Shown here piece by piece: positions 23,075-35,704 of a stretch of 64,000 nucleotides of DNA. The DNA is from Aedes albopictus. Taxonomy: Eukaryota; Arthropoda; Insecta; Diptera; Culicidae. The DNA lies in assembly GCF_035046485.1 (NCBI RefSeq), contig NC_085138.1:275571694-275635693 (forward strand), read 5' to 3'. The stretch's first letter is position 1. Each line of letters begins with the position of its first letter. The position numbers and the translations under genes are program-made. Below the pieces are notes generated by a model. The model did not search any database. It worked only from the letters and a program-made list of their open reading frames with translations, and was not told the DNA's origin.

Positions 23075-24406
23075 ATCCAACTAACACCCACTGTCCGGCA
23101 GTGATATTATGGAAGAAAGATTTCTGCAATATCATTTTGATACTACTGCAAAAAGCTTTAATCCGGGAGTTAGAAGGTGATAGCTCTATTGCAGATTCAG
23201 AGACCCATTTCAGAATGGCTGGAGAGACACGTCCATTCAGAAGTCACTTTCACTTACAATAAGCCCCGCATGTGTGCATTACCGTTATCAATTGGATAAT
23301 GATAATGCAAACACACTTCCTGATTCAAAAATAGTCTTCGAATCTGGCACGTATTTAGTTCAATTTTTTGTAATTAATAACGATAATCAGAACTTTCTCA
23401 CCGGATTCCATCAAAGGTAGCGCTGCCATCACCGCACGGGAACGTCTTCACAGCGCAGCTAAGCTTGCTCGGCATGCTCCTCGTCTCACCTCCATCGTGC
23501 ATTCTGTCATCATTAGAACACACGTCACTTGACCTCTGACAGAACTTATTATGAAAATGAGACCACAATTTGATTCACTGGCATCTCTGATCCCAAAATC
23601 ATATTCACATACACGCGCATTCTTCTTTCGCATTTTTTTTTTTTTGACAAAAACGACGACGACGGCGACGAACATGAATCGCATCAACGAATACAACAAA
23701 ACATTAATAAGAACTTGCCGCCCGTGAAATTTAGGATGAACCAGTTCCAAACTATGCTAACCACCCTAACTTTCCCACGGTCTAGATTCTAGATGATCAA
23801 ATCAAAGCCGTTCACTATTTTGGTCACTCCAGTCCCTTTTACCGAAACGCGGAACATCTTATTTCAGTGGCAGCTATCATGTCACGCATCTTTTCATCAT
23901 CATTCAAGCACGTCTCGACTACTACACTTCTATGTGTGCAGCATGTATCATCATTTAACCAAAGTGTTGCATAGTAATCCTCGACGCGACACTTCACTTT
24001 GCTTCGACGCAACGAACAGTGAAACATATTTCTGACACGCTGCCGACCGCCGACGACGCCCGCACTTGCTGCTACATTTTTTACTGCCCAGCACTACACA
24101 TACTTGCACAAGACTTGCACACTCAAATCACATTTCATCTACCACCACAACCACCCCGTCATGGCACAACATTCCACGCCACAAAAAAAATGTTGAGAGC
24201 ATGAAAAGAACCAAAAGAAAACTCTGAATTTTGAGGCAGGAATCAGTTCCTTCACTAAATTTTCACTATTCCTAACACGAAATCCCCTTAGGGCACTCAA
24301 TTATCAAACATTTACTAATTAACCGCGCGTAAAATATACGAAAGTTGATGAAAAATCAGGAACGATAAATCCACTACACTTTCACAGGCAGGGTTGCCAC
24401 CTCATC
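23058..24406 (-). mobile_element. 1.35-kb segment between 25-bp direct repeats, (CA)n tail
   Basis: An exact 25-bp sequence occurs at 23033-23057 and again at 24407-24431 in the same orientation, starting AGTCCCATTAGTC. The segment between ends, on the minus strand, in a CA dinucleotide tail directly next to one repeat. Long target duplications and a simple-repeat tail are hallmarks of LINE-style target-primed retroposition. The segment has no RT; its minus-strand frames (62 codons at 23839-24027, 100 codons at 23448-23750) are not recognised. It may be a retroposed transcript or a truncated retroelement. Confidence 0.5.
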
Positions 24407-24431
24407 AGTCCCATTAGTCAACAAACTGTGT

Positions 24432-26600
24432 ATTGAAAATAATCAATGACTGATTATGAAAATAAATAAATCTTAAACGGTTCAAATAAATGAGCCTACC
24501 TTTCATACCCCGGTACGAACAACCTACAACAAAAGAAGCTGATGGATCTCCACAACCGCGAAGCCAGGCCACTATGTAGGTACATATAGCTGCTGTAAGA
24601 GAGCGGCTGGCCGGATCGTGGAGTTCTCCGCAACCGAAGAGGAAGGGGAAAATTATTCTCTTCCCGCACGTTTTGAGGCTCCTCTACCTACACCGGCCTG
24701 GCACTAGCGTTTATTGTGTGGCTTAGCTGTCCGGTTGGTGCCTCCGAGATAGATCTAAATCTACATCTCTTCTTGAGCGGGAGGCTGCGCTGGTTGATTT
24801 CAATCTCCATCCACGACGGTGTGGTCACCTCGCCCGTCGCAATGCTGAGCTTCGAACTTCGAAGATCTGACCGGTGGTGGTGGTTGTTGTTGGCGTGCGT
24901 GACGTCTTCTCCGACGAGGTTCGATCCGGCCTAGCCATGGGGCTACGATAATAGTTACAGACAGGCAGAAGAGATCCATCGTTCGCTCGCGTGTGCTGGC
25001 ATCGTGGTGTGAGAAGCGCGCACATCCCAGGATGACGGCAGGCTAAGGGAAGAATTCCTCTAATAGGCGGTGGCGCGAGAAAGGCAAACTGGTTTCCGAT
25101 TCTTGGTATTTTTGGCTATTGATGTTCAATTTAGATTCTTTTTTCTCTCTTTTTTGCTTCTAATAATAACGATTATCTAGGTGGTAATCGGAATAAAATG
25201 AGGCGCTGGCACGTAGACAAAAAAAGGTCAATCGAAAGTGAATCGGAAGATAGCGTTTTGGGGAAGGTGGTTGATTGAGATGAAATTAATATTTTGGCTG
25301 GGAAGGGATGGAACGTATTTGGGAAAGTGGGGTGCCAAATTAGTGCGATGAATGTTTGCGGAAGTGAAGACTAATTGGAGCTAAATTAGGTACAATAATA
25401 TTGGTTTAGTGACGGCATTGGCGATGGTGAAGACGGTTAACAAAAAACTTTTAAATATAGAAAGTAAACCCCCAAACGAGAAACATTACAATTTTTAAGT
25501 TTTATGGACAAAATGTGTTATCATTCATAGATTTGAAATAATCATCTGCAAATGATCTTAACTGATTGTGGTAACATCTCTAATTGAACAGAAGCTGTTC
25601 TCTTCGCCCAACATGTTCGAAGAAGGAATTCTGGTCTTGGAAAGATTTTCAGTTGAATTTGACGAGAGAGTCATTCAGCTTCGAATGCTACATCTATTTT
25701 GCGGTTCATATACAAATCAACTTATACAGAACAGATTTTTTATAGTATTTGAATATGCACATTATATAGCGTCATTGGCAAGCATAATAATAAGCTATTC
25801 TGGGAAAGATTAGAAATTGTTCATCTAAGAAGACGCTCGAACCCCTGTTGTCTTTGTATTGCTAATATGATACTAAATTCACTCTAAGGTCTTACCGAAG
25901 TTCTCTGGTTGCTTTGCCTTTGCCTTCAAGGTATATCTCCACCAAAGCACTACAATGAGACTTCATTACCCAACAATTAACCCTAGAACCCCTGTAGCTC
26001 CTTCCGGATTCCTAGAACTGCAAAGCAAATAATCCAGCAGAAAATGACCAAATGCACGTCCGACCAGCCATTTCCTAAAGGTGTTGACTTGAAATATCCT
26101 CGGCCATAAGTCAAAGCAGAACGCGCCCCACCACCATGCATGTGCCTGCCTAGTGGATGAGGAACACCGAGGGCAACATTCAGTAGTCCAGTCATCGCAA
26201 TCACCCGCCAGTATTATTTTTCTCCCTGTCGCCGTCATCGTCGTCCATCGGTATAATTACTATGTATGGGTGCATGACATCCAGCCAGCCAGGGGGGACC
26301 CTTCGAGCCATTTGCTTTGGCGCTATAGTTACCTCTACGTTACAAAGGTACTGTGACTGGTACTACCGCAATGACGCGCACCGTTTGGTGCCATTTGCCG
26401 TTAGATTGGTTTTGCGCTGCTTTGGCGACTGATTGATGATCTCTATTTATTTTATTAATTACTGTTGCAACCCCTGCAGCGTCCAGTAGTGTCGGTCGGT
26501 GTGTGGTGTGGTGACCGTGGTGCTCCTACGCGCAACGGTCGTGTAGGTTCGGACTTTTTGTCACATTTGTTGGGGGCAGGTGGGGAATCGGTGTGAAATG
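24432..26600. other. Mostly non-repetitive non-coding DNA
   Basis: About 24480-25080 is GC-richer than its surroundings and lacks the common repeats, as regulatory DNA or an untranslated exon might. No open frame has family features. At 25977-25995 TTAACCCTAGAACCCCTG resembles one end of a TTAA-type MITE without a clear partner. Function unknown. Confidence 0.35.
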
Positions 26601-26606
26601 AGCCAA

Positions 26607-26840
26607 CGCATGAGAACATGAGCATGAGCATAGATTTCTGCACAATTCGTAGTTGCTACTTCGTGATGGACCAGAACAATCGAAATCGCACAGGGAATCA
26701 ACAAATGGATTTTGGGAGCAGTTAATCGTTCTTAATATGCACCTTTTGGAGAATTCCAAAATTTATTAAGTCAATAACAGTACCAGGCTCGTCTTTACGG
26801 TCATCGAGGAAGGGAAGGAATGTTAGTATGGCTGACATTG
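26607..26840. repeat. Dispersed repeat copy 1 (GAGCATGAGCATAGAT family)
   Basis: About 230 bases match a second copy at 39648-39880 in order, sharing GAGCATGAGCATAGAT, CGTAGTTGCTAC, CAATCGAAAT and TTACGGTCATCGAGGA. The copies are diverged but collinear, and both run into degenerate repeat fields. Probably a fragment of a high-copy retroelement. Confidence 0.65.
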
Positions 26841-26869
26841 CTTACTAGAGACCTAGTAGACCACCCTCA

Positions 26870-29800
26870 GCGCGAACCCTCTGGGGCATTTCCAGAAAGA
26901 AGTACGAAAAACACCAAGAGAAATCCAGTTGTTTTTCAGAAGGATTTTTGGATCAGAGGATTTTGGAATTCTCAGGATTCCTGCTGGATTCCTAGAAGGA
27001 TCACTTGGAGGAAAAGCAGTAAGAAATCCTGTAGTAATTTCAAATAAGATTACAGAAAGAATCCAGAAAAAGCGTTTGTTGGAAAGCAAGATCGAAATTT
27101 AAGAAGAAACTCCTACACGAATACTAAGACGAATTCGTACAGGAGCTCCTGGAGAAATTCTTGTACGAATCCCAAAAGGATTTCCTGAAAGAATGCCAGA
27201 AAGAATGTCCTTTGACCCATCAGGACGTGCCCCTGTCTGGCCCTAAAACTGCACCGCGCTCGCGCTGCATACGCCAAGCGAGGTTTTCTGGTAGTGTTGT
27301 ACTTTGTACTTTTTACAAAGGCGAGTGTCCCGAAGGGTTAAAGAATCCCAGGAGGAAACTCCTGATGAAACCCAAAAAAAAAAACCTTTTGGAAAAAAAA
27401 TTATCGGGGGATCGAGGAATTCCTTCTCTCGATAAATATAAAAATACCATCTGGATACCATCAAAAAATCTTGCTGGAGATTCCCTCATGATGTTTTTTC
27501 TACTGCAGATGGCACATAGGATGTTTTCTGTGGATTCCTACAGATTTTTTCATCGATTTTTCTAGGAGTCTTCTTGTCTAACATCTAGGAATATCTCTAA
27601 AAACTCCTGAAGGAATCCCGAAAGAAACTTCTCGAAGATTGCCGTAAGGAACTTCTGCATCCTAGAAGAAATTTCTGAAAGAATCCTAACAAACAGTCCT
27701 GGAGAAATTTCTGAAGGATTTTTAGAAAGAACTTTTGCAATATTCTCAAAACTTACCTTCTAAAGGATTCTCACAAAATAAGAATGAACTTTTGTAGGAT
27801 TCTCAGAAAATCCTTAGGAATTCTTATAACGAATACCTGAAATAGTTAATGGATTTTTAAAAGGTACTCCTGGAGGATTTCCAGAAGCTGCTTCTTATGA
27901 ACCCTAGCGAAAACACTTGGAGCATTTCTAGGGAGAAGTACGATGTGAAGAATTAGCTTAAGTTAACATCCACAAAAAAAAGAAATAAAAATAAAAAAAA
28001 GTGCGAAAAAATCCCAGAAGAACTCCTGGAAATATCCAGAAGAAGCTCCTGGATGGTTGCCGAAAGAAACTACTAGAGTATTCTCAGATGCAACTCCTGG
28101 TAGATTCCTAGTAAGATCTTTTGGAGGTAACGCAGTAAGAAATCCTGAAAAAAAAAATCATCATAGAAGATCATAGAGAGAATACAGCAAAAGCTTATGG
28201 AAGAATTCTAGGCCGACAAAACTCCAGGACGAATAATAAGAAAAACATCTGGAGGAATCCTAGAAGTTCCTCATAGAGAAAATCGTGTACGAGAGAACAT
28301 TTTATGTAATCCCAAATGCAGCTCTCAGAGGAATTTCAAGAGAATATCTTGGTTGAAACCCAGATTGAGTTCCAACTCTTTGTGGAACTCCTGAAGCAAT
28401 TCGAATATTTGAAGAGGAATATCATGATTAGAAGGAACTCCTGGAGAAATTCCAGGGGTCAACAATCTTTTCTTTAAAAACTTTTCATCGAATTCCGAGA
28501 GATAACCAAGTGGAATGGTATAAGATAATCTATAAGAATCCTAGACATATTCTTGGAAGAATTTCTTGGGGAAACCTAAAAGAAATTGCATAGGAAAATT
28601 CTTAAGGATTACCACATTTTCAGCATAAACTTCTGGAGGATTCCCAGAAATAGTTCCTGGGAGATTTACACAACAAATGCCTGAAATTACTGAAGGACTT
28701 GCAAAAGGAACTCCAGGAGAAATTCCAGAACGAATTTCTGGAGAATTCCCAGCAAAAATCTTTGGAGCATTTCTTGAGAGAAGTACGGGAAGATCCCCAG
28801 AAGAAACTTCAGGAAATTTTCAAAATGAGCTCCTGGAGGAGTCTCAGACGCAACTCCTGGTGGGTTTCTAGAAGGATCTTTTGGAGGAACAGCAGTGAGA
28901 AATCCTGGCAAAATTCCGATTTTAAAGAGAATCCAACAAAGGCCTTTGGAAGAATTCTAAATTGAAATTTCAGAAGAAACTTCAGCACGAATACTAAGAA
29001 GAACTCCTGCAGCAATCCCAGAAGCACCCCATTGAGAAATTCGTGTATAAGTTCCAGAAATAAAAACTGGAAGAATCACAGAAGGAACTTTTTTGATGAA
29101 TCCCAGAAGGAATTCCGGATGAAATCCCGAAAACGATGGTCACATAAATAAATATTTTCAAACCAAGAAATCCTGAAGGAATTTGGGAAGGATAAGCTGC
29201 AGTTGAAGTTCATAAATAAAAAGAAAGTAAAATAAAAATCCTGCAGGAATCCCAAAAAGACCTCCTGAAGAAATTCGTGTTTGAGTCCCAGAAGGAATTC
29301 CTGGCAGATTGCCAGAAGTAACTCAGAAAAAAAAACTTCCCTAGAAATTACCTAGAAAAAAAAAATCTTTTGGTGGAAATGTAGTCGGGGAAATCTGCTT
29401 TCTAAGATTTTCAGAAGGAATTTCTAGATTTCTAGAAGAAATTCCCAGATGAATCCCATTAAACAGTACTGATGTCTTTATGAACTTTCACACGACTTTT
29501 ATTAAGTACTCCTGCACGAGTCTCAAAGCGTTACCACATTTACAGAATAAACTTCCAGATGATTCACAGAAATAATTCCTCAAAAATTTCCATAAAGAGT
29601 ATCTGAAATTGCTCAAAGATTTTCCAAAAGTACATATTTCTTGAGGTTTTTCAGAATAATCCTTGTATTCTAGCAAGAACCCTTGGAGAATTTTCAAAGA
29701 GAAGTGCTGGAAAATCCCCAGAAGAAATTCCTGGAAATTTCCTGGAAGGAGCTCCTAGACGAAAAGAAGCTATTGGAGGATTCTCAGATGCAACTCTTGA

Positions 29801-30120
29801 TGGATTCCAAGAACCTCTTGGAGGTAACACAGTAAAAAATCCTGGAAAAAGGTTATAAAGAGAATCCAGAAAAAGCTTTTGTAAGAATACAATATGGAAG
29901 TTTCAGAAGAAATGTCTACACGTAAGCCAAGAAGAACTCCTGGAATCCCTATAGGAAGGAGAAGTAATTTGAGGAGAAATTTCAAAAACAAAAAAATCTT
30001 CTGTTGCATACTCTGAAGAAAACTTCAGAAAAACATTTGAAAAACTTTCGGGGGGAAAATCTTGGAGAATCTCAAAAGCAAATCTAGCAGGAATTTCAAG
30101 AGAAAAAACTTTGAAAACCA
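26870..30120. repeat. Main GAATTCCTGGAGAAATTC degenerate repeat field
   Basis: Over 3 kb of imperfect units around AATTCCTGGAGAAAT(T/C)C and CCAGAAGGA, roughly 24-33 bases apart. Every open frame on either strand (for example 28677-28871 +, 28687-28911 -) is low-complexity (E/K/S/R or F/L/G) and disagrees with its neighbours, so none is annotated as a gene. Units are individually diverged, indicating an old array. Confidence 0.75.
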
Positions 30121-30265
30121 GGAATCTTCAGGGTACTTTATTTAAGTGGGAAAATCTGGATTACTCGGGGAATACTTGAAAACTCAGGGAAATTTTGCAT
30201 CGATAATAAACGAACAACTGAGTCATATGAATGAAAAATGGTGAACTTCACTACTTGCAGATATA

Positions 30266-30531
30266 CTTCTTCTGCTTTCTTCTTTATGGCTCTACGTCCC
30301 CACTAGGACTGGGCCTGCCTCGCTTCAACTTAGTGTTCTTTGAACACTTCCACAGTTGTTAATTGAAGGGCATTTTTGCCCGCCATTGCATGAATTTGTA
30401 TATTGTGAGGCAAGCACAATGACACACTATGCCCAGGGAGTCGAGAAAATTTGCCCGACCGGAACGGGAATCGAACCCGCCGTCTCCGGATTGGCGATCC
30501 ATAGCCTTAACCACTAATCTAACTGGAGACG
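30266..30531 (-). mobile_element. Feilai-like tRNA-derived SINE, 266 bp
   Basis: Minus-strand SINE. The tRNA-like head at the right carries a B box (GGGTTCGATTCCCG on the minus strand); the conserved body includes GGGCAAAAATGCCC and GAGGCAGGCCC; the 3' tail is made of GAA-like triplets. The near-exact 15-bp repeat CTACTTG(C/T)AGATATA flanks it (30251-30265; 30532-30546). Structure and size match Feilai, a high-copy SINE of Aedes aegypti (established family). Confidence 0.85.
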
Positions 30532-30849
30532 CTACTTGTAGATATATTCAGAGGAAAAAAAAACCCACAGCGTCTACTTCATTATTCATTGGAATAAAAA
30601 AGTTTTTGAATGTCTAATGTTTACATCTCCCGAATATGCCCTTATTCTACGTGTTTGTAGTGAGAACTGTTAAAACAAATATTTTCGCGTAATGCTGAAG
30701 GTTCTTACTGATAGTTTATGGTTCTGTGAAGACGTTGAAGATACTTCCGGATGATTATTCTAAAAGCAAGCTAAATCAAGAAAGAATATAAATAACCATG
30801 CTATAGGAACCAAAGGAGGGTTCATAGATCTAGCAGATATTTCCGACAA

Positions 30850-31590
30850 GCCGGCAATTCCGATAAGATGCAGCAAAAGCCTTCCAGGGTTCCTCCCAAG
30901 ATTTCTTTTGGGATTCTTCTTCCAGTATTTCTGAATTTGGAACGATTTCTCCTGAAGTTTTTCAGGAGAATCCTAAATATTTTTTTCCAGATTTTCTTCC
31001 CTAGGATTTTCCAGTATTGCTCCCAGAATCCCTTGAGGAACTTTCTTCGAGATCCTCCTGCGTTTTCCCCAAATACATCTTTGTTGAGTTTCTTTCAGGA
31101 TTTATCCCGAAGTCTGCACAAAACTTTCTCCCAGATGTTGCCGCAGAATCTCTCCTGAAGTTCCTCTCAGAACTTGAAAACATCACGCTATTCCTTCCGG
31201 CGCTCCTCTTGGAACTTCTCCAGGATAGATTTCCGGGAATACTCTCTGATTTTTTACTTGAGTTATGTCTAGGATTTCCACCAGAGCTTTCCCAAGGATT
31301 TGTTAAGGAGATTTTTACGAATTGGAAGATGCTCCTTCCGTGATTTCTTCCGAAGTTTCTGTAATTCAATTTAGGAAATTCCGGAATTTCCGTGAACTCT
31401 CTTCTATAGTTTCTTCTGGGATTTCAACAGGATCTTCAGTCGGGATATTTGCTAATGCGGGATTCTTTTTTTTCGAAGTTTCACTTAAAAATTTTCTCGG
31501 AGTTTCTACTGGTTATCCTAGAAGATTGCTCCCGGTGTTGGCCCAGGGTTGTCTCCTGATGTTTTTTCCGGATTGCCTTTTGGGACTTGC
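30850..31590. repeat. Degenerate GAATTCC-type repeat field
   Basis: Same kind of units as 26870-30120 but in inverted orientation (TTCCCAGAATCCC, TTCCAGGAT). Frames of 90-122 codons on both strands are artefacts. It ends at the SINE insertion at 31604. Confidence 0.7.
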
Positions 31591-31603
31591 AGGATGAGCT
31601 ATT

Positions 31604-31868
31604 AGGGTCTTCAATTAGCCTAGTGATTAAGGCTATGGATCACCAATCCGGAGACGGTGGGTTCGATTCCCGTTCCGATCGGGAAAATTTTCTCGACTCC
31701 TTGGGCATAGCGTATCATTATCCTTGCCTCACAATATACAAATTCATGCAATTGCAGGAAAAGAAAGCCCTTCAATTAATAACTGTGGAAGTGCTCAAAG
31801 AACACTAACTTGAAGCGAGGCAGGCCAAGTCCCAGTGGGGACGTAGAGCCATAAAGAAGAAGACGAGA
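31604..31868 (+). mobile_element. Feilai-like tRNA-derived SINE, 265 bp, intact
   Basis: Plus-strand copy of the 30266-30531 SINE in opposite orientation. tRNA-like head with A box TAGCCTAGTGATTAAGG and B box GGGTTCGATTCCCGTTC; body with TTGGGCATAG; GAAGAAGA triplet tail. The exact 13-bp target duplication AGGATGAGCTATT lies at 31591-31603 and 31869-31881. RNA polymerase III boxes look intact. Confidence 0.9.
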
Positions 31869-31881
31869 AGGATGAGCTATT

Positions 31882-32197
31882 GCTGATACTTTCCATGAAG
31901 TTTCTTCCTTGGTTCCTTTCAAATCTTTTCCTAGATTTTTCCTCGTAGTTGTTTACAGGATCTCTTACAGTGATACTTCAGAGGTTTTTTAAATTTTTCT
32001 CCGAACTATTCCCAGAACCCATTTCGGAGTCCCTAACGGAAGTTGTCCCGAGATTCTGGATGAACCTTCCGGAATTTCTTGGGTGGTTGCTCCCGGAGTT
32101 GTTGCAGGTAATTACCAGGATTTTTTTCACTTACGACAATTTCTGTAAGAAATTACCGGAGAAATATAGCATAACATTTGAAAATGGCCTTGATGTT
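31882..32197. repeat. Degenerate GAATTCC-type repeat field
   Basis: Continuation of the array interrupted by the SINE; no genes. Confidence 0.6.
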
Positions 32198-32371
32198 TTT
32201 TTTTGTAAACAAACGTGTTTCGGTCCCTACAGCCCAGCTGCATCCATCCACGAACACCAGCACCCTGCTCAGAGTGCCCGAAGATTTCCCTTTCTGATAA
32301 GGGATTTGGAGGGAGTGGGTGTATGCCGTCGTCGGGCCCTACAGCGACCGAAACATGTTTGTTTATAAAAA
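32198..32371. mobile_element. 174-bp palindromic MITE (GTAAACAAACGTGTTTCGG ends)
   Basis: The left arm TTTGTAAACAAACGTGTTTC and the right arm (32345-32371) are inverted copies with few mismatches, extending into CCCTACAG. No coding capacity. The target duplication is obscured by poly-T and poly-A at the ends. Confidence 0.65.
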
Positions 32372-32379
32372 GCACTTAG

Positions 32380-32780
32380 ACCCTTTTCACATGTTTTGTT
32401 GGAAATATCCGAAATAAATCAGGTGAAATTTTGCATGAAACTCCGCAAGACCTATTGGAGAAATATCAAGAGAAACTTCAGAAAAAAGAATCCGAGGAAA
32501 AATTGGGACGTCTCAGAAAAAAAAACACTGGGAGTGTACCCGAGAAGAAATATCAAGGAAAACCCCCGAGAAAAATCCCGGAAGCAACTACGAGTGAAAT
32601 CCCGTGAGGATATCCTATGTTCATTTCGGAAACCTGTGTGGAAAAAGTCACTGCTGGGATTTCTACAGGATTTTCATCCGGGATAACACTTGAGATTTCT
32701 CTCAGAGTTTCTCCCTGTTATCTCAGAAGATTGAGAAGATTTTTCGAAATTTCTTTGTGATATTTTCAATTTGTTGGAAG
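32380..32780. repeat. Degenerate GAATTCC-type repeat field, last part
   Basis: Short degenerate units (GAGAAATATCAAGAGAAAC and similar). No genes. Confidence 0.5.
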
Positions 32781-32799
32781 ACTTGCACCAAATATCTAA

Positions 32800-35340
32800 T
32801 CAGGATTTGAATGAAAATACCTGACTATTCTGAGTAGAAATTTAATCAGTTTTTCTCGAGAACTTCGATTGAGAATTTTAATAAACTTTCTGGAAAATCT
32901 GAAAGTATATTCTAAAGCTCCTCTACCTACAATATTTGTTCTCTGGTCTAGATGCTTCATTTGACCCACATCTCCCGAACCACGCACGCACCCAATTGGC
33001 CGTTGGCGATCGAGCAGATTGTGTGCAGGTATGTCAAAGCCAGCGCGTGTAAATTGCGCGTTTCCGTGGAAAATTGTCGGCACCTTTCTATGATTGCTTG
33101 ACCCCAGGTAAAGAAACAAATTCAAGAATCTTGAATCAAGATACCTATCCAGCATAGCTACTCCGCCGCAACGCAACGGTCGCACGTTTGACCGTCCAGG
33201 TCAGATTCAATAAACGATAACTGCCCCAAAGTAGAGATTTCGTTTACATTAAAAGCCAAATTATTGCCTCGGAACGATCGTTTTCGGACGCAATCGAAAT
33301 ACCTGAAATGGGACAAGTTACCTTGACTAGGCGCTAGCTGGCGAAGAAGGTAGAATCAAACGCGGGCTGAGTCAATCCCCAATGGTCGATTCGGTTGCGA
33401 ATGGTAATCAAGCCATTAATCTTCACGATGTTCTCGCACTTTGTACCTAACCTAAGGTAGTACCAACCAGCAGCGCTTAGGGACCATTCGAAGAAACGAT
33501 CAATTTGAGGGTTCTGCCTCGCGATAGTGGAAATCCACTTTTCTCGGTTCGGTCGTAGTCACGTACGGTCGTAAAAAGAGTGTTGCCGTTTTCGATTTGA
33601 ATGTTATTCAACACCGGTCGTTGTCGTCGCCATCGTCAGGTGGAAGATATTTCGGTGTGACACTCTGATTGCGACACGTACCTCCCTAGATGCGTGGGTT
33701 TCCACCTACACTTCCTAATGGGTGGCAAATTGACTGAAGTGCCTCCTGGTTGGCCCGTTGTGGTCGGCCTAATGGAGCGGATATTGTTTATGTTGCTGGG
33801 ATTTATTTCAATAAAGCCGGGAAGTCATTTGGAGTCATTAGCTGGTATCGCATGCTTCTTGGAATTGGAAATGGGTTGTTTATTTGTTGACGAATAGGTG
33901 TTGCGCAATTTGGGAGATTATTTGGAATAGTGTCTACAACAGAATCGGAAGTGGTATTTTATAGTCGCGTTGACTCTTGTTAAACATTGAAACCTGAAGT
34001 TTATTAATTCAAACAACTAACCATTTTCCCAAAGGTATTGGCTCAAAGATCAACATGACGTGTGCATAATCTCCAAATATACTTGCAGTGCCAGACACCA
34101 CCAGCGAAAGGTCGAAAAGAGCGCAAATCAAGTAGAATAGTTAGTGCAATGAAATGAATCTGCTGTTATTGCCCATGACGAATTAGCTACTGAGTGCGCT
34201 TCTTTGTTGCTACACTCACTGACTACCCATTTTATTCGCCCCATAAAAATCTCAAGCATTCCCAAACGAACATTGACTGAAATTATTCACGCACTTATTA
34301 ACGTTTGCCACAGCTTGCCTCTCAATTGCGATCGTCGTGGTCCCAGTCGTCAGCCCACAGCTCAAAAATACTATAAAATTCAATTAAAGCCAATCAACAC
34401 AGTTTACTGCGCCCGATCAAAGATCACCACCACAAAGAACCCTCAAGGGGAGAATTTTCATTGCACTTTCAGTCCCTAACGAATTCCACTCGAGTATTAT
34501 CTGAAGGCGAACACACGCCCACTGCCTTTCTTATCAGCGTGCCAGAATTAGGAAAGTATTTGCTTAGAGGAAAATGGGGCAGTAAAATCTTACCCATTAA
34601 TCGATATCTGGGGCAATTAAACATCCAATCAAACGACATTACCGCTTGCCTATCGCACAGAAAACTCCCGCATGCGTATCTAATTCATTCTCTCAAACTT
34701 GTCTATGTGTTTTCCGAATCGATCCCATGGTCAAAGATGAGTCATCACGGCAGAAGTCTTTCAATTTACAGAAAGCATCCGCATAAAAATAGCTCTAGCC
34801 CTTCGGTTTCACGCAGATGAATTAAATGGTAAAAACAAGCACAAATTGTCATTGTTACAAAAATACAAGGTTTTGTCTTAAGAAGTCATAGATGTAGTAA
34901 CGTTCATAGCAAAAATTAAGAAATACACCATCAAGCACCAACAATTCGAAAACATCAAACAATTTTAATCACTTACTAGATCCGTTACCAGCAAAGAAAA
35001 TCAATTTTAGTGTTTACGACATCAGAATCAGTAACAAAGCTACACAAACACAAAAAGAGGGAGATGTTTTAAAGACAGCAGTTTAAGGAAATATTTCATC
35101 ACCACTAGATTACGTAACATATTTTCAATAGAAAGTCTTAAGTGCATAAAAAGAGCAAAACAAACACCGAATGAAAGACAGCCGTTCACTGAAAAGAAAA
35201 AAGATTATTAATCGTAAGATTTTTGTGTTTGACAACGTGCAATCTAGCGCGGGACAGACGTTTATAAATACTTGTAAATGTGAATGAAAATATATATTTT
35301 AAATATATTGTATATTGTACAAAGTTGAAACTCGATCTAG
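32800..35340. other. Non-repetitive non-coding region
   Basis: About 32930-33740 is GC-richer and repeat-free; 34200-34820 is similar. At 34830-35340 the sequence becomes A-rich with features of an insect 3' untranslated region (dispersed ACAAA, TTTAAATATATTG). No open frame on either strand resembles a protein; the 119-codon + frame at 34461 has no recognisable domain. Candidate enhancer area or long non-coding transcript; strand unknown. Confidence 0.3.
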
Positions 35341-35704
35341 CATGTATCACTCATAGGCATTTGAAAATATTCTTTATTTTATGGCAAAACGTGCATTTTA
35401 TATGAGAAAGGAAATTATACTTTTTCGGAAAATTAAAACTGGTGTTTTTATCTGCACAACATGATGACAGTTTTATTTTCAGAAATGAATCAAATAAATA
35501 GCGGTAAGAAATGCCATTCCAAGGTAGGTGGGTAAGTATCAAGGTAGGTAGATTTCATCATGTTTTGAAAAATGATTTATTTTAATTCGCGATTTTGTGA
35601 ATTGTGGTTTTTGATTTTTCTTATCTTTATTTGAACATCCCCACTAATTTTTTAAGACGAAAAAAATTTGAGATTGTTTGATTATTGTTAAAAAAATGTT
35701 TTTT

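Noticed and set aside
23839..24027. 62-codon minus frame with ATG inside the direct-repeat-flanked segment
   Set aside because: Too short and without recognisable features to call a gene; kept only as part of the retroposition finding.
24480..25080. GC-rich stretch as a coding exon
   Set aside because: Frames are short on both strands with no domain; splice borders could not be paired.
28677..29027. Glu/Lys-rich and Phe/Leu-rich frames on both strands
   Set aside because: Products of the degenerate tandem repeat; similar frames recur in every such field with no fixed start or stop.
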